Assembly (NCBI GenBank): GCA_016707115.1
Contig: JADJIH010000004.1
Location: 1-64,000, forward strand
Origin: Ignavibacteriales bacterium
GTDB lineage: Bacteria > Bacteroidota > Ignavibacteria > Ignavibacteriales > Ignavibacteriaceae
Length of the DNA: 64,000 bases
Direction: 5' to 3'
Under the pieces are notes generated by a model, which saw only the letters and a list, made by a program, of their open reading frames with translations, had not been told where the DNA came from and did no database searches. A program made the position numbers and the translations under genes. This document shows positions 1 through 8,469 of this stretch, one piece after another; within the stretch, counting starts at the first letter, position 1, and each line of letters opens with the position of its first letter.

Positions 1-344
1 AGTCGAACCCGCGTCCGAAATTATGATCCAAAGAACATCTACATACATAGTCTGTTTCATTTTTGACTTTAAGCTGCCAAGCAGACAAAGATCACTTAAA
101 GCCTACTTGCTGTTATTTCGCCTTTCCCGCGCAAGAGACAGAATCAGCTATTGTATCTAAACGTCGTTCAATCCCAGCCCGATACAAGAGGATAAGTTGA
201 ACGGCTGTTAACTATTAATTAAGCAGCAAGGGCGTAATTAGATTCGCCATTTATTGTTTTTTCCCAATTCATTTACGTGTATTCGGGGAACACGGTATGC
301 AGTTCTAAGTCTCGTTAATCCCGTCGAAACCAAAATTCACCCCC
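1..344 (-). ncRNA. ssrA: tmRNA (transfer-messenger RNA), 3' end cut by window edge
   Basis: Read on the minus strand. The 5' end begins at the GGGGGTGA near 344, followed by the conserved GGTTTCGACGGG segment (about 321-334). The tag reading frame runs from 248 down to 219 and encodes GESNYALAA followed by TAA, with resume codon GGC. This resembles E. coli ANDENYALAA and the GE-type tags of Bacteroidetes. The low-coordinate end carries the T-arm sequence (GCGGGTTCGACT), so only the last roughly 20 bases (acceptor strand and CCA) lie outside the window. With SmpB the RNA rescues stalled ribosomes and tags the nascent peptide for proteolysis. The central pseudoknot region (about 60-215) was not folded in detail. 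Confidence 0.93.
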
Positions 345-387
345 GTAAACAGTATGCAATAAGCAGTAAGCAATTAGCAAACTTATA

Positions 388-936
388 TTACGGAATCCAT
401 TTTGTGTCTGGAATGTTTGAGTACTTATTCTCAAAACGTGAAAGAACAAAAAACAAATCAGATAATCTGTTTAAAAATATAACAATGTTTTCACCAATAT
501 TTTCGGTATTTTTTAATGCCACAACTTCCCTTTCCGCACGACGTGAAATTGTGCGGCATACATGTAAAATTGCGGAACCTTTACTTCCACCGGGCAAAAT
601 AAAGTTTTTAAGTTCATCCAATTGAGCTTCGAACTTATCAATGGTTTTCTCAGTGTCTGTAATATAAGAATCTGGTAATCGGGTAATTTTTAATTTTGCA
701 TTTTTTTCTGTTTCCGGTGTTGCAAGATCTGATCCCAAAACAAATAATTTATTCTGCAAATCTTTAAGTACATTTTTTATTTCATTATTTGTAACTTCAA
801 TTACAGCCAAACCTAAAAACGAATTTAATTCATCTATACTGCCATAGGCATTTAGTCTTAGATTATTTTTGGATACTCTTTCGCCACCGAATAATCCTGT
901 CTCACCTTTATCACCTGTCTTAGTATATATTTTCAT
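388..936 (-). CDS. Cob(I)alamin adenosyltransferase, PduO type
   Basis: Transfers the adenosyl group of ATP to cob(I)alamin, giving adenosylcobalamin in the cytoplasm. The 182-residue length is normal for a single-domain PduO/MMAB enzyme. The N-terminal ATP-binding signature TKTGDKGETGLFGG (residues 5-18) is intact. The family motifs YGSIDELNS (about 31-39), RTISRRAERE (about 128-137) and LNRLSDLFF (about 155-163) follow in the expected order. The ATG start lies just after the stop of the YgfZ-like gene (7 bases apart), so the two are probably cotranscribed. The gene implies use of B12 cofactor by enzymes encoded elsewhere. Confidence 0.93.
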   Translation of the reverse strand: MKIYTKTGDKGETGLFGGERVSKNNLRLNAYGSIDELNSFLGLAVIEVTNNEIKNVLKDLQNKLFVLGSDLATPETEKNAKLKITRLPDSYITDTEKTIDKFEAQLDELKNFILPGGSKGSAILHVCRTISRRAEREVVALKNTENIGENIVIFLNRLSDLFFVLSRFENKYSNIPDTKWIP

Positions 937-943
937 CTTTGTA

Positions 944-2044
944 TTACTTCTTAAAAGGAAGCTCGTGAACCATTACTTCCATAGTTTTAGTATCATTTTT
1001 AGCGGTTACTTTCATTCCCTGAACTGCTAAAGATCTTTTTAGATAACCTAAAGCAATATTCTTTTTTATTTTAGGAGAATATGCCATTGAAGTAACTACA
1101 CCCACTTCATTTTTATCATCATCCAACAGTGTAAACTTTTCATTAGTTTCAACTACTTCAGGAAAACATAATCCAACCAAGTGCTTTTGAACTTTATCAT
1201 AGGTGTCCAATCTTGCTATAACTTCTTGCCCTATATAGCATCCTTTTTTAAAATCAACAAGATTAATAATCTTTGCTTCATGCGGATTATAAAAATCATT
1301 TAATTCTGTAGGATCAGACGCAATTCCGTTTTCTATCTTATAAACATTATAAGCATCTTCACCTATAAGATTAAAATCAAAAGGTCCTTTATTTTCAACC
1401 ATGTTAGTAATAAGTTTTTTAGCATTTTCCTGCTCTGCAAGAATCCAATATTTTCTTAATCCATTTTCATCGATCAACTTTGCAAGAAAAAATAATACTC
1501 CATCTGCACTTACTACTTTAAACGAATTATCAGACACAGCATTTACAGCATCACCAACAAATAAGGATAAAAATGATTCTGATTGCGGACCAACTATTTC
1601 TAACAAATTAAACCGATGACTTGCATCACTTAGCTTTACATCATCGCCAATTATGTATTTATTTAGCCAGCTCATGGTTTTTTGTTTGCTGTATATTCCG
1701 GTAATTAAGAGTATGTAGCTTTCAAAATTCATAACAGTAGAAACGCCGATAATTCTTCCTTTTTCTGATGTAAAAATTGTTTTCTTAACTTCTTCTTTAT
1801 TAAGATTTTTCATTGAGTTTGTTGATATCCTGTGAAGAAAATCCAGAGAATCTGTTCCTTTCAACTCAATAATAGATGAAGTATTCATGAACTTTAGCGC
1901 AACTCCATTATTAAGACTATATACTTCTTTATCAAGAGAAGAATAATTTTTTATATGTGTTACGTCATTAATTAACTCCGTTTTGGCACCAAGTGAAAGA
2001 AAAAAGGATAACATATCTGAATTTGTATTAGTCAACTCGAACAT
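944..2044 (-). CDS. ygfZ: YgfZ/GcvT-like folate-binding protein
   Basis: A 366-residue cytoplasmic protein of the YgfZ/IBA57 family, related to the T-protein of glycine cleavage. Family members use tetrahydrofolate and support assembly or repair of iron-sulfur enzymes such as MiaB. The diagnostic motif KGCYIGQE, with its conserved cysteine, is present (about residues 266-273). The N-terminal part carries the aminomethyltransferase-like fold (LKGTDSLDFLHRISTN around 60-75). Length fits the family, slightly longer than E. coli YgfZ. It sits directly upstream of the cobalamin adenosyltransferase. GcvT itself is less likely because the KGC-GQE motif marks the YgfZ branch. Confidence 0.88.
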   Translation of the reverse strand: MFELTNTNSDMLSFFLSLGAKTELINDVTHIKNYSSLDKEVYSLNNGVALKFMNTSSIIELKGTDSLDFLHRISTNSMKNLNKEEVKKTIFTSEKGRIIGVSTVMNFESYILLITGIYSKQKTMSWLNKYIIGDDVKLSDASHRFNLLEIVGPQSESFLSLFVGDAVNAVSDNSFKVVSADGVLFFLAKLIDENGLRKYWILAEQENAKKLITNMVENKGPFDFNLIGEDAYNVYKIENGIASDPTELNDFYNPHEAKIINLVDFKKGCYIGQEVIARLDTYDKVQKHLVGLCFPEVVETNEKFTLLDDDKNEVGVVTSMAYSPKIKKNIALGYLKRSLAVQGMKVTAKNDTKTMEVMVHELPFKK

Positions 2045-2119
2045 TATTACTCCATTGTATATCTATTGTTTTTCGGATAAAAAAGAGGAAAAATTCCTAG
2101 GCTAAAGATAAGGAAAAAA

Positions 2120-2998
2120 TTAATAACGGCGAGTTTGTTTTTGGTTCTTTGTATTGATGTAAAGTGTATCTTTTTCACTCCATTTGAATGCAACGGAATC
2201 CCTGGAATAGACTCTATCATTAAGGTTGTAATAGATATGTTCATAATAATCCGGAAACTTATCGTTGTTAACATTTGCCAATGTTCTTCTAAAACTGGTG
2301 CCAGAATAGGTCATCAGCAAATGAGGGTAATTACGGATATTATCGATTAAAAAGTAGTTATAGTTTATATGGCCAACACCCTGTGCATAATGAAAATTAT
2401 TTTCGAGATAATAAGTTCCGTTGTAAATCCATTTTTTTAGAGAAATACTATTGAATCCACCATGAGATGGAATTGGTGCTTCCCATTGTTTAATTAAGTT
2501 CTCACCATTGCACTCAAACAAAACCAGATACAAAAATGGAGTACCGAGTTCTGTGCTATCTAAATCAATAAAACTTTGATCGTATCCAATAACATTTGTG
2601 GGTTCAATCAGTCTTTCACCAGCTCTTGAGGAAGCAACAACAGAAAAAACAAACTTACTGCCATCTTTGTCAGTAAAATAAATTAATGCGGGTTTGGGAA
2701 TATCGTAAGTGGTGGTTCTATCCAATTCTAATAAATATGTGCCGGCAGGATAAGTATTAAAAATATGTTCTATTACTGCAATTGTGTCGCAGGGAAATCG
2801 GTTCTTGGAGTCTTTTTTTTTTAACTCGAGATTGTATCGCTGAATATCTGCATCTTTACTTTGATCAAAAGCAGCTTGCTCTTTATAGTTTATCCGGTTT
2901 TCCTCTGTTTTAGTTTTATGTTCACAACTGAGCAGTAATAACAAAATCAAAAGAATGATAGGATAAATAAGTGACGATAATTTGATTTTTTTTAACAT
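2120..2998 (-). CDS. Hypothetical lipoprotein
   Basis: I do not recognise a family. The 292-residue product begins with a lysine-rich stretch and a long leucine/isoleucine segment ending LLLSC (cysteine near residue 25), a good lipoprotein signal peptide, so it is probably anchored in the envelope. The mature part is hydrophilic with aromatic-rich beta-type segments (for example NNFHYAQGVGHINYNYF) and no visible catalytic motif. It ends about 75 bases before the ygfZ-like start with no obvious terminator between, so readthrough is possible. Stop and start are clean; no frameshift is apparent. Confidence 0.72.
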   Translation of the reverse strand: MLKKIKLSSLIYPIILLILLLLLSCEHKTKTEENRINYKEQAAFDQSKDADIQRYNLELKKKDSKNRFPCDTIAVIEHIFNTYPAGTYLLELDRTTTYDIPKPALIYFTDKDGSKFVFSVVASSRAGERLIEPTNVIGYDQSFIDLDSTELGTPFLYLVLFECNGENLIKQWEAPIPSHGGFNSISLKKWIYNGTYYLENNFHYAQGVGHINYNYFLIDNIRNYPHLLMTYSGTSFRRTLANVNNDKFPDYYEHIYYNLNDRVYSRDSVAFKWSEKDTLYINTKNQKQTRRY

Positions 2999-3031
2999 AG
3001 ATGCAGAAATAATGCAATATTTATGCCCCCA

Positions 3032-3078
3032 AAAAACAAAAAAAAGCCTCAGAATTTCATTTAATTAAACTCTGAGGC
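3032..3078 (-). terminator. Rho-independent terminator after the M20 dipeptidase gene
   Basis: An inverted repeat GCCTCAGA (3046-3053) and TCTGAGGC (3071-3078) forms a stem that on the minus strand is followed by a T-rich run (3045 down to 3032). It lies about 35 bases past the dipeptidase stop and before the lipoprotein gene start. Confidence 0.8.
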
Positions 3079-3112
3079 AGAAAAAAATCAGATCAGTCTT
3101 ATAATAAAACAA

Positions 3113-4477
3113 CTATTTGGAATACTCATCTAGAAAATAAGCTGAACTTTTTATTCCAAGCTGATAATGGTTTAGATTAAAATGTTCATTTGGTGAATGA
3201 AGATTTTCTGTGTTCAAACCCAGTCCCATTAAAACCGGTGAGGCCTTAAGTGTGTTTGCAAATTCAACAACGATTGGAATAGAACCACCTTCCCGCATAA
3301 AAACCGTTTTCTTCCCAAATGCTAACTGCATAGCTTTTGCACCTGCAATTGTAGCTTTGTCATCTAAAAGAGTTATTACGGGATAACCGCCATGCAATCC
3401 TGTTACTTTTACGCTAACTTCCTTTGGTGCGATTTTCTGAACGTATTTTGTAAAAAGTTTTTCAATCTTTTTGGGATCCTGATGAGGGACGAGGCGCATA
3501 CTAATTTTTGCTGATGCTTTTGAAGGGATTACTGTTTTGGCACCCTGACCTGTGAATCCGCCCCAAATACCATTACAATCTAAAGTTGGTCTTGCCCAAA
3601 TTCTTTCCAGGGTTGTATATCCTTTTTCTCCAATAAGATGTTTTAATCCAATTGCTTTTCCCCATTCTTTTTCAGAAAACTTAAGGGCTTTAAAATTTTC
3701 TCTTTCTTTTTTGGATAACTTTAAAACGTCATCATAAAATCCGGCAATTTTTATTTTACCGTCTTTATCAACTAATTGAGAAATTATTTTTGTTAGTATA
3801 TTTATTGGATTTGGAACACCACCGCCGAATGTACCTGAATGAAGATCTCTTGATGGGCCCGTTACTTCAATTTCCATATAACACAATCCGCGCAATCCGT
3901 AAGTTATTGTTGGAACTCCCGGAGCAAATAATGCAGTGTCAGAAATTAGAACTGAATCACATTTCAACAGTTCAGCATTATTTTTTAAAAACACAGATAA
4001 ATTTGTACTTCCAATTTCTTCCTCACCCTCAATTAAAAACTTAACATTTAACGGAAGACTACCGTGCGTTTTAAAATATGCCTCAACACTTTTGATGTGC
4101 ATATACATTTGACCTTTATCATCCGTAGCACCGCGGGCAAAAATATTATCTCCAACAATTGTTGGTTCAAATGGCGGTGATGACCAGAGTTCAACTGGAT
4201 CAACTGGCTGAACATCGTAATGGCCATAAATTAAAACGGTTGGTTTTCCAGGAGCCCCAAGCCATTCACCATAAATTAACGGATGACCTTCAGTTTGAAA
4301 AATCTCAATTTTATTAAGTCCTGCATCTTTTAATTTTTCAGCAACAAAATTTGCTGCAGTTTGCATATCCGATTTATTTTCTGCCAATGTACTGATGCTG
4401 GGAATTTTTAAGAATTCTTTTAATTCATCAACATATCTGTTTTTATTATTTTCTATATAATTAATTACTTCTTTCAA
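3113..4477 (-). CDS. M20 family dipeptidase / peptidase
   Basis: A zinc metallopeptidase of the M20 family (CNDP/dipeptidase branch), probably hydrolysing dipeptides in the cytoplasm. The 454 residues fit the family. Metal-site motifs are present: YGHYDVQP (about 84-91), ARGATDDKGQ (about 114-123), EGEEEIGS (about 150-157) and a C-terminal LHSPNEH (about 427-433). An inserted dimerisation domain occupies the middle. The start is TTG, chosen because AAGGAG lies at a good distance upstream and the downstream sequence aligns with family N-termini. It follows the secreted protein gene by 11 bases, so the two probably form an operon, closed by the terminator at 3032-3078. The exact substrate cannot be read from the sequence. 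Confidence 0.92.
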   Translation of the reverse strand: MKEVINYIENNKNRYVDELKEFLKIPSISTLAENKSDMQTAANFVAEKLKDAGLNKIEIFQTEGHPLIYGEWLGAPGKPTVLIYGHYDVQPVDPVELWSSPPFEPTIVGDNIFARGATDDKGQMYMHIKSVEAYFKTHGSLPLNVKFLIEGEEEIGSTNLSVFLKNNAELLKCDSVLISDTALFAPGVPTITYGLRGLCYMEIEVTGPSRDLHSGTFGGGVPNPINILTKIISQLVDKDGKIKIAGFYDDVLKLSKKERENFKALKFSEKEWGKAIGLKHLIGEKGYTTLERIWARPTLDCNGIWGGFTGQGAKTVIPSKASAKISMRLVPHQDPKKIEKLFTKYVQKIAPKEVSVKVTGLHGGYPVITLLDDKATIAGAKAMQLAFGKKTVFMREGGSIPIVVEFANTLKASPVLMGLGLNTENLHSPNEHFNLNHYQLGIKSSAYFLDEYSK

Positions 4478-4488
4478 CTTTTTTCTCC

Positions 4489-5499
4489 TTAAGGATTTGT
4501 TACTTTATATTTAAAAATTGTTGGGATATACTCTTTAAAATTGCCAGTTGTTTGATCATCAAGTTTATCTAAAATATCCTGCTTAGGAACAAAAACTTCT
4601 TTCCACGGATCATCTACAATATAGATATTACCATCATCATCCATTGTAATACTTTCGTAAGAAGGTAGATAATTTAAGTAGTTATAGCCTGGAATAACTG
4701 TTGCTCCATCAAACTTAGAAAACGATATTATGTTAAATTCTTCATCAAAAAGGATATGAAATATTGTTCGGTTGTTTCTATCAATTCCCCAAAGCGAATA
4801 ATCTTCATCAGAATACAATCCGCAAATAGTATGAATACCAAGACTTTTTGTGCTTATCTCTTTTACAATATTATAATCGGATTTGTTGGCAATAAAAATT
4901 AATGCACTATCTGCAAACTGGTAATTATTCTGAAATCCTTCTAATCCTAAATAAAAATAATTATCATCTAAAGCAAACCCTTCATAACCAATATTCCACG
5001 CAGTATGTTTATAAAATAAACTTGACGGCTCGTAAGTAATTTTTTCCACATAAACAATTCGCTTAGATAAGACGTCCCTATTTTCAAAGACCAATTTATA
5101 AATTCCAACAAAATCATTAAAATTTACTCCATTACCTTCCACTGATAGATAGACATCCCCCGTGTTTTCATCATAAACAATTTCTTCAAAATCTTTTTTA
5201 GGAAACACGGAAAAGAATTGATCAGAATTATTTGCAAATAATATTCTTTCTATGCTAAAAATAGAATCACCATTTAAGATAAGAAGATTGATACTCCCTA
5301 TATCATCTGCAAGCAGAAAATATTTTTTATCACATTCATTTTTAATAAATGTAATTCCTGAAGTTTGGTCAGTTCTTGATTGGTCAGTTTTTAACCAAAG
5401 CGGATAGTTAAAGTCTGGAAGTAAATTTATATTTTCATTCTGTGCATTTGATACGACACAAATAGAAAGTAAAAATAGTAATGTTAATACTCTGATCAT
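4489..5499 (-). CDS. Secreted protein, possible beta-propeller (SdiA-regulated-like)
   Basis: A 336-residue protein with a clear signal peptide (residues 1-19, cut after SNA), so exported. The mature part has repeated segments of the kind D-D-G-N-IYIVDD (about 290-300) and YESITMDDDG, typical of propeller proteins that bind calcium or act as esterase-like or SdiA-regulated folds. No catalytic residues can be assigned. It precedes the M20 dipeptidase by 11 bases, suggesting coexpression, and is divergent from lptF. The propeller assignment is inference from repeat texture. Confidence 0.7.
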   Translation of the reverse strand: MIRVLTLLFLLSICVVSNAQNENINLLPDFNYPLWLKTDQSRTDQTSGITFIKNECDKKYFLLADDIGSINLLILNGDSIFSIERILFANNSDQFFSVFPKKDFEEIVYDENTGDVYLSVEGNGVNFNDFVGIYKLVFENRDVLSKRIVYVEKITYEPSSLFYKHTAWNIGYEGFALDDNYFYLGLEGFQNNYQFADSALIFIANKSDYNIVKEISTKSLGIHTICGLYSDEDYSLWGIDRNNRTIFHILFDEEFNIISFSKFDGATVIPGYNYLNYLPSYESITMDDDGNIYIVDDPWKEVFVPKQDILDKLDDQTTGNFKEYIPTIFKYKVTNP

Positions 5500-5583
5500 T
5501 TTTAGAAATCAAAAAAGAAACAATTAAATTATGTGTATTAAATATAAGTAAATTCCTTCTATCACACGGCAATAATCAGTTTC

Positions 5584-5614
5584 TTGTTAAACTTTTGTGC
5601 GTTAACTATCTTTG
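5584..5614 (+). promoter_or_regulatory. Possible Bacteroidetes-type promoter upstream of lptF-like gene
   Basis: TTG at 5584-5586 is followed after 20 bases by TATCTTTG at 5607-5614, matching the TANNTTTG -7 element with a TTG -33 element known from Bacteroidetes. It ends only a few bases before the ATG at 5619, so if used the transcript would be nearly leaderless, which weakens the call. Confidence 0.35.
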
Positions 5615-5618
5615 ATTA

Positions 5619-6998
5619 ATGATTTTATTCCGATACATATTAAAAGCTCATTTTATACCATTTGTATTTTCATTAATCACTCTGATGTGCATTTTTTTAC
5701 TTCAGTTTTTAATGAAATTTGCTGATAGATTAGTAGGTAAAGGATTGGACGGCTGGGTTATAACAAAACTAATTGCTTATAATCTTTCCTGGATGGTTGT
5801 TCTCGTAGTTCCAATGGCTTCACTGGTTGCTACGTTAATGGCATTTGGTAATCTCAGCCAGAATAATGAAGTAACAATCATGAAATCTTCAGGAATAAGT
5901 CTTTACAAAATGATGTTCCCTCCTTTTATTGCAAGCATTGTTGTAGCAATTCTTCTTTTTCAGTTTAACAATGATGTACTTCCTGATGCAAATCACCAGG
6001 CAAAAATATTAATGAGTGATATTTCCCGAACTAAACCAACACTTTCACTTGAACCGGGTTTTTTTTCGCAGGAAGTGAATAACTACGCAATTTTAGTCAG
6101 ATCGATTGATCAAAAATCAAATTGGTTATATCAGATTACAATATATGATTATTCAAACGGTGCTAAGATTAATGTTGTAACTGCTGACAGCGGAAAAATA
6201 TTTTTCTCAAAGGATCAATCAAAGCTATTGATGGATTTGTACCATGGTGAAATTCACGAATCAGATGTTCAGAATACTACTATGTATAGAAAATTGGAGT
6301 TTGAAAAACATATTATAACGATGGATGGTGATCAATTTTCATTTCAGCAATCTGGACCAACTTCCCGCGGTGAAAGAGAATTAAGCGTTTATGATATGAG
6401 AATAATTACTGATAGTATTACGGCAGTTTTAAATGGAAATATTAGTTCCTTCAAAAAAGAAGTGAATAGACATTTGTTTATAGATAGTATAAAGGTTAAA
6501 AATGAACCTGAGAATAATTTGGGTAAAAGTCCTGAGTTGGTTTATCTGCGTGCAATTGATAAAGTAAGGACAGTAAAAAATATTGTCATGTCTAATTTTA
6601 ACAGAGTCGAATGGTCAAAACGTGAACTGGAAAAATATGAAGTTGAAATATACAAGAAGTATGCTTTACCAGGTGCTTGTATTATTTTTATGCTCATTGG
6701 TGCACCTTTAGGAGTTATGGTACGTAAAGGCGGATTTGGCGTAGCTGCTGGAATTAGTTTGTTTTTCTTTCTGATCTACTGGGCATTTTTAATTGGCGGA
6801 GAGAAATTATCTGAGCGTGGTTTCTTTTCTCCATTTATTGGTATGTGGGCTGCTAATATAGTCTTAGGGGCTGTTGGAATTATTCTGACTATCAAAACAA
6901 ACAAAGAAGCAAAGACAATTACATTCAACTTCTTTAAAAAACTTATCCCTAAAAGATTCAGACAAAAAGATATTGCTGCAGATGAAAATAATCGATAA
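5619..6998 (+). CDS. LptF/LptG family permease (first of a pair)
   Basis: An inner-membrane subunit of the lipopolysaccharide transporter LptB2FG (YjgP/YjgQ family), which extracts LPS and passes it to LptC. The 459-residue protein has N-terminal membrane segments (about 10-35, 55-80, 100-120), a large periplasmic beta-jellyroll-like domain (about 125-330) and three C-terminal membrane segments (about 345-430), including the family-typical RKGGFGVAAGIS loop. It is longer than usual, with about 50 extra residues in the periplasmic part. Its end overlaps the next permease gene by 17 bases, so the two are translationally coupled. LptF versus LptG cannot be settled by eye; the longer member is probably LptF. 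Confidence 0.88.
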   Translation: MILFRYILKAHFIPFVFSLITLMCIFLLQFLMKFADRLVGKGLDGWVITKLIAYNLSWMVVLVVPMASLVATLMAFGNLSQNNEVTIMKSSGISLYKMMFPPFIASIVVAILLFQFNNDVLPDANHQAKILMSDISRTKPTLSLEPGFFSQEVNNYAILVRSIDQKSNWLYQITIYDYSNGAKINVVTADSGKIFFSKDQSKLLMDLYHGEIHESDVQNTTMYRKLEFEKHIITMDGDQFSFQQSGPTSRGERELSVYDMRIITDSITAVLNGNISSFKKEVNRHLFIDSIKVKNEPENNLGKSPELVYLRAIDKVRTVKNIVMSNFNRVEWSKRELEKYEVEIYKKYALPGACIIFMLIGAPLGVMVRKGGFGVAAGISLFFFLIYWAFLIGGEKLSERGFFSPFIGMWAANIVLGAVGIILTIKTNKEAKTITFNFFKKLIPKRFRQKDIAADENNR

Positions 6999-8064
6999 AT
7001 ATTTAATTAAACAATTTCTGCAGACCATTGCATTTGGATTACTAGGATTTACATTTATCTTTATTGTAATAGATGCAATGGAAAATCTGGATGATTTTAT
7101 TGATCAAAGTGTGCCGGCTTTAAAAATTATTCATTACTATATTGTATTTTCCCCTGAAATAATTCGGTTAATGACGCCTGTTGGAGTGCTATTTGCAGCC
7201 CTTTTTACTGCTGGCAAAGCTGCTAATTTAAGTGAGTTAACTGCTATCAAAGCAAGTGGTGTAAGTCTTTTCAGATTTATGCTTCCATTTCTTATTACAA
7301 CTTTTATTGTAAGTTTTTTCTCCATTTATTTTAGCGGTTATGTTGTGCCAATGGCTAATAAAACCAAATTAAACATAGAACAAGAATTTCTAAAAAAGAA
7401 TATTACTTTTTCAGGGAGTAACATTTATTTTCAGGATTCCAAACAAAGAATTGTAAGTATTTCTTTTTTTGATAATAATTCAAACCGAGCAAATCGGGTT
7501 AGCATTCAGGATTTTAATGCAAGTGATCTTAAACAAATGCAATCTAGAATTGATGCTACAAGCTTATCATACGATACATTAAAACACATCTGGGTAGCAA
7601 ATAACGGAATAAAAAGAGATTTTTATGGAAGGCAGCAGAAAGCAGATTACTTTACATCATTAGAAATATCTAACTTAAATTTCTCCCCTGCAGATCTGCT
7701 GCAAAAACAAACACGCCCGTCTGAAATGAATCTTTCTGAACTAAACGATCTTGTGATCTCACAAAAGAATGCAGGGAATGATCCGACTTCAACATTGATT
7801 GAATTTCATTCAAGAATTGCTTTTGCAATGACAAGTGTTATTGTAGTTTTGTTCGGTTTGCCTATCTCTGCTAATAAAAGAAAAGGTGGAATTGCTTCAC
7901 AAGTTGGATTAAATATTCTTGTAACTTTTTTGTATTTAGTTTTTATGAAGGTTAGCCAGGCCTTTGGTAAAAACGGATCACTAAATCCAATAATAACTGC
8001 ATGGTTAGCAAACTTTTTATTTATGATTGCGGCTGCAATAAATCTTTGGCGAGCTAGACAATAA
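6982..8064 (+). CDS. LptF/LptG family permease (second of a pair)
   Basis: Partner of the preceding permease in the LPS export ABC transporter, at the inner membrane. N-terminal membrane helices (about 10-35, 50-75, 95-120), a periplasmic domain (about 125-265) and C-terminal helices with the conserved NKRKGGIASQ loop (about 285-294) match the LptG type. I chose the ATG at 6982 (MKIIDKYLIKQF) rather than a TTG three codons upstream, because this is the usual N-terminus and gives a 17-base overlap. The 360-residue length is typical. LptA, LptB, LptC and LptD genes are not in the window. Confidence 0.9.
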   Translation: MKIIDKYLIKQFLQTIAFGLLGFTFIFIVIDAMENLDDFIDQSVPALKIIHYYIVFSPEIIRLMTPVGVLFAALFTAGKAANLSELTAIKASGVSLFRFMLPFLITTFIVSFFSIYFSGYVVPMANKTKLNIEQEFLKKNITFSGSNIYFQDSKQRIVSISFFDNNSNRANRVSIQDFNASDLKQMQSRIDATSLSYDTLKHIWVANNGIKRDFYGRQQKADYFTSLEISNLNFSPADLLQKQTRPSEMNLSELNDLVISQKNAGNDPTSTLIEFHSRIAFAMTSVIVVLFGLPISANKRKGGIASQVGLNILVTFLYLVFMKVSQAFGKNGSLNPIITAWLANFLFMIAAAINLWRARQ

Positions 8065-8087
8065 TTTAAATTGTAAGTAAAATAAAA

Positions 8088-8111
8088 AAGCCGGCTAAAA
8101 TTAACCGGCTT
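8088..8111. terminator. Bidirectional terminator between convergent genes
   Basis: AAGCCGG (8088-8094) pairs with CCGGCTT (8105-8111), with A-rich sequence on the left and TTAAATT on the right. It lies between the convergent lptG-like and DUF3467 genes and could serve both, better for the minus strand. Confidence 0.72.
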
Positions 8112-8134
8112 AAATTAAAATATGAGAAGCAAAA

Positions 8135-8461
8135 TTAGTTTACTTTTTCACTACTCTTTGGTGGAACAAATCCAAACATCTGATTTGGCGCTGAATCAAT
8201 TTTAATTTCACCAAATTTTGATTCAAACTTATCAATGTTATCCATCAAAGCCTTCATTAACATTTTTGCATGCTGCGGAGTAGTAATAATTCTGCTGTAA
8301 ACTTTAGCTTTAGGAACACCGGGAACAATACGAGTAAAATCAATAATAAATTCTGCTGGTGAATGTGAAATAATAGCAAGATTGGAATAAATTCCTTCAG
8401 CTTCTTTTTCACCAAGCTCGATATTAAGTTGCTGTCCCTGTGGTTGTTTATTTTGATCCAT
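8135..8461 (-). CDS. DUF3467 protein
   Basis: A 108-residue cytoplasmic protein matching DUF3467, small proteins common in Bacteroidetes and related phyla with unknown role. Typical features are the segment IYSNLAIISHSPAEFIIDF (about 25-43), the RIVPG stretch and the SRIITTPQHAKML segment (about 57-69). It has a short glutamine-rich head. The gene starts 8 bases after the TPR lipoprotein stop, so they are cotranscribed. No function can be assigned. Confidence 0.85.
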   Translation of the reverse strand: MDQNKQPQGQQLNIELGEKEAEGIYSNLAIISHSPAEFIIDFTRIVPGVPKAKVYSRIITTPQHAKMLMKALMDNIDKFESKFGEIKIDSAPNQMFGFVPPKSSEKVN

Positions 8462-8469
8462 AATTTTTA

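Noticed and set aside
254..625. Plus-strand open frame of 123 codons over the tmRNA and the adenosyltransferase
   Set aside because: It overlaps the tmRNA 5' part and runs antisense to a well-supported gene; no family features.
2047..2274. Minus-strand open frame of 75 codons across the lipoprotein gene end
   Set aside because: It overlaps the lipoprotein gene in another frame, has no ribosome site and looks like chance hydrophobic sequence.
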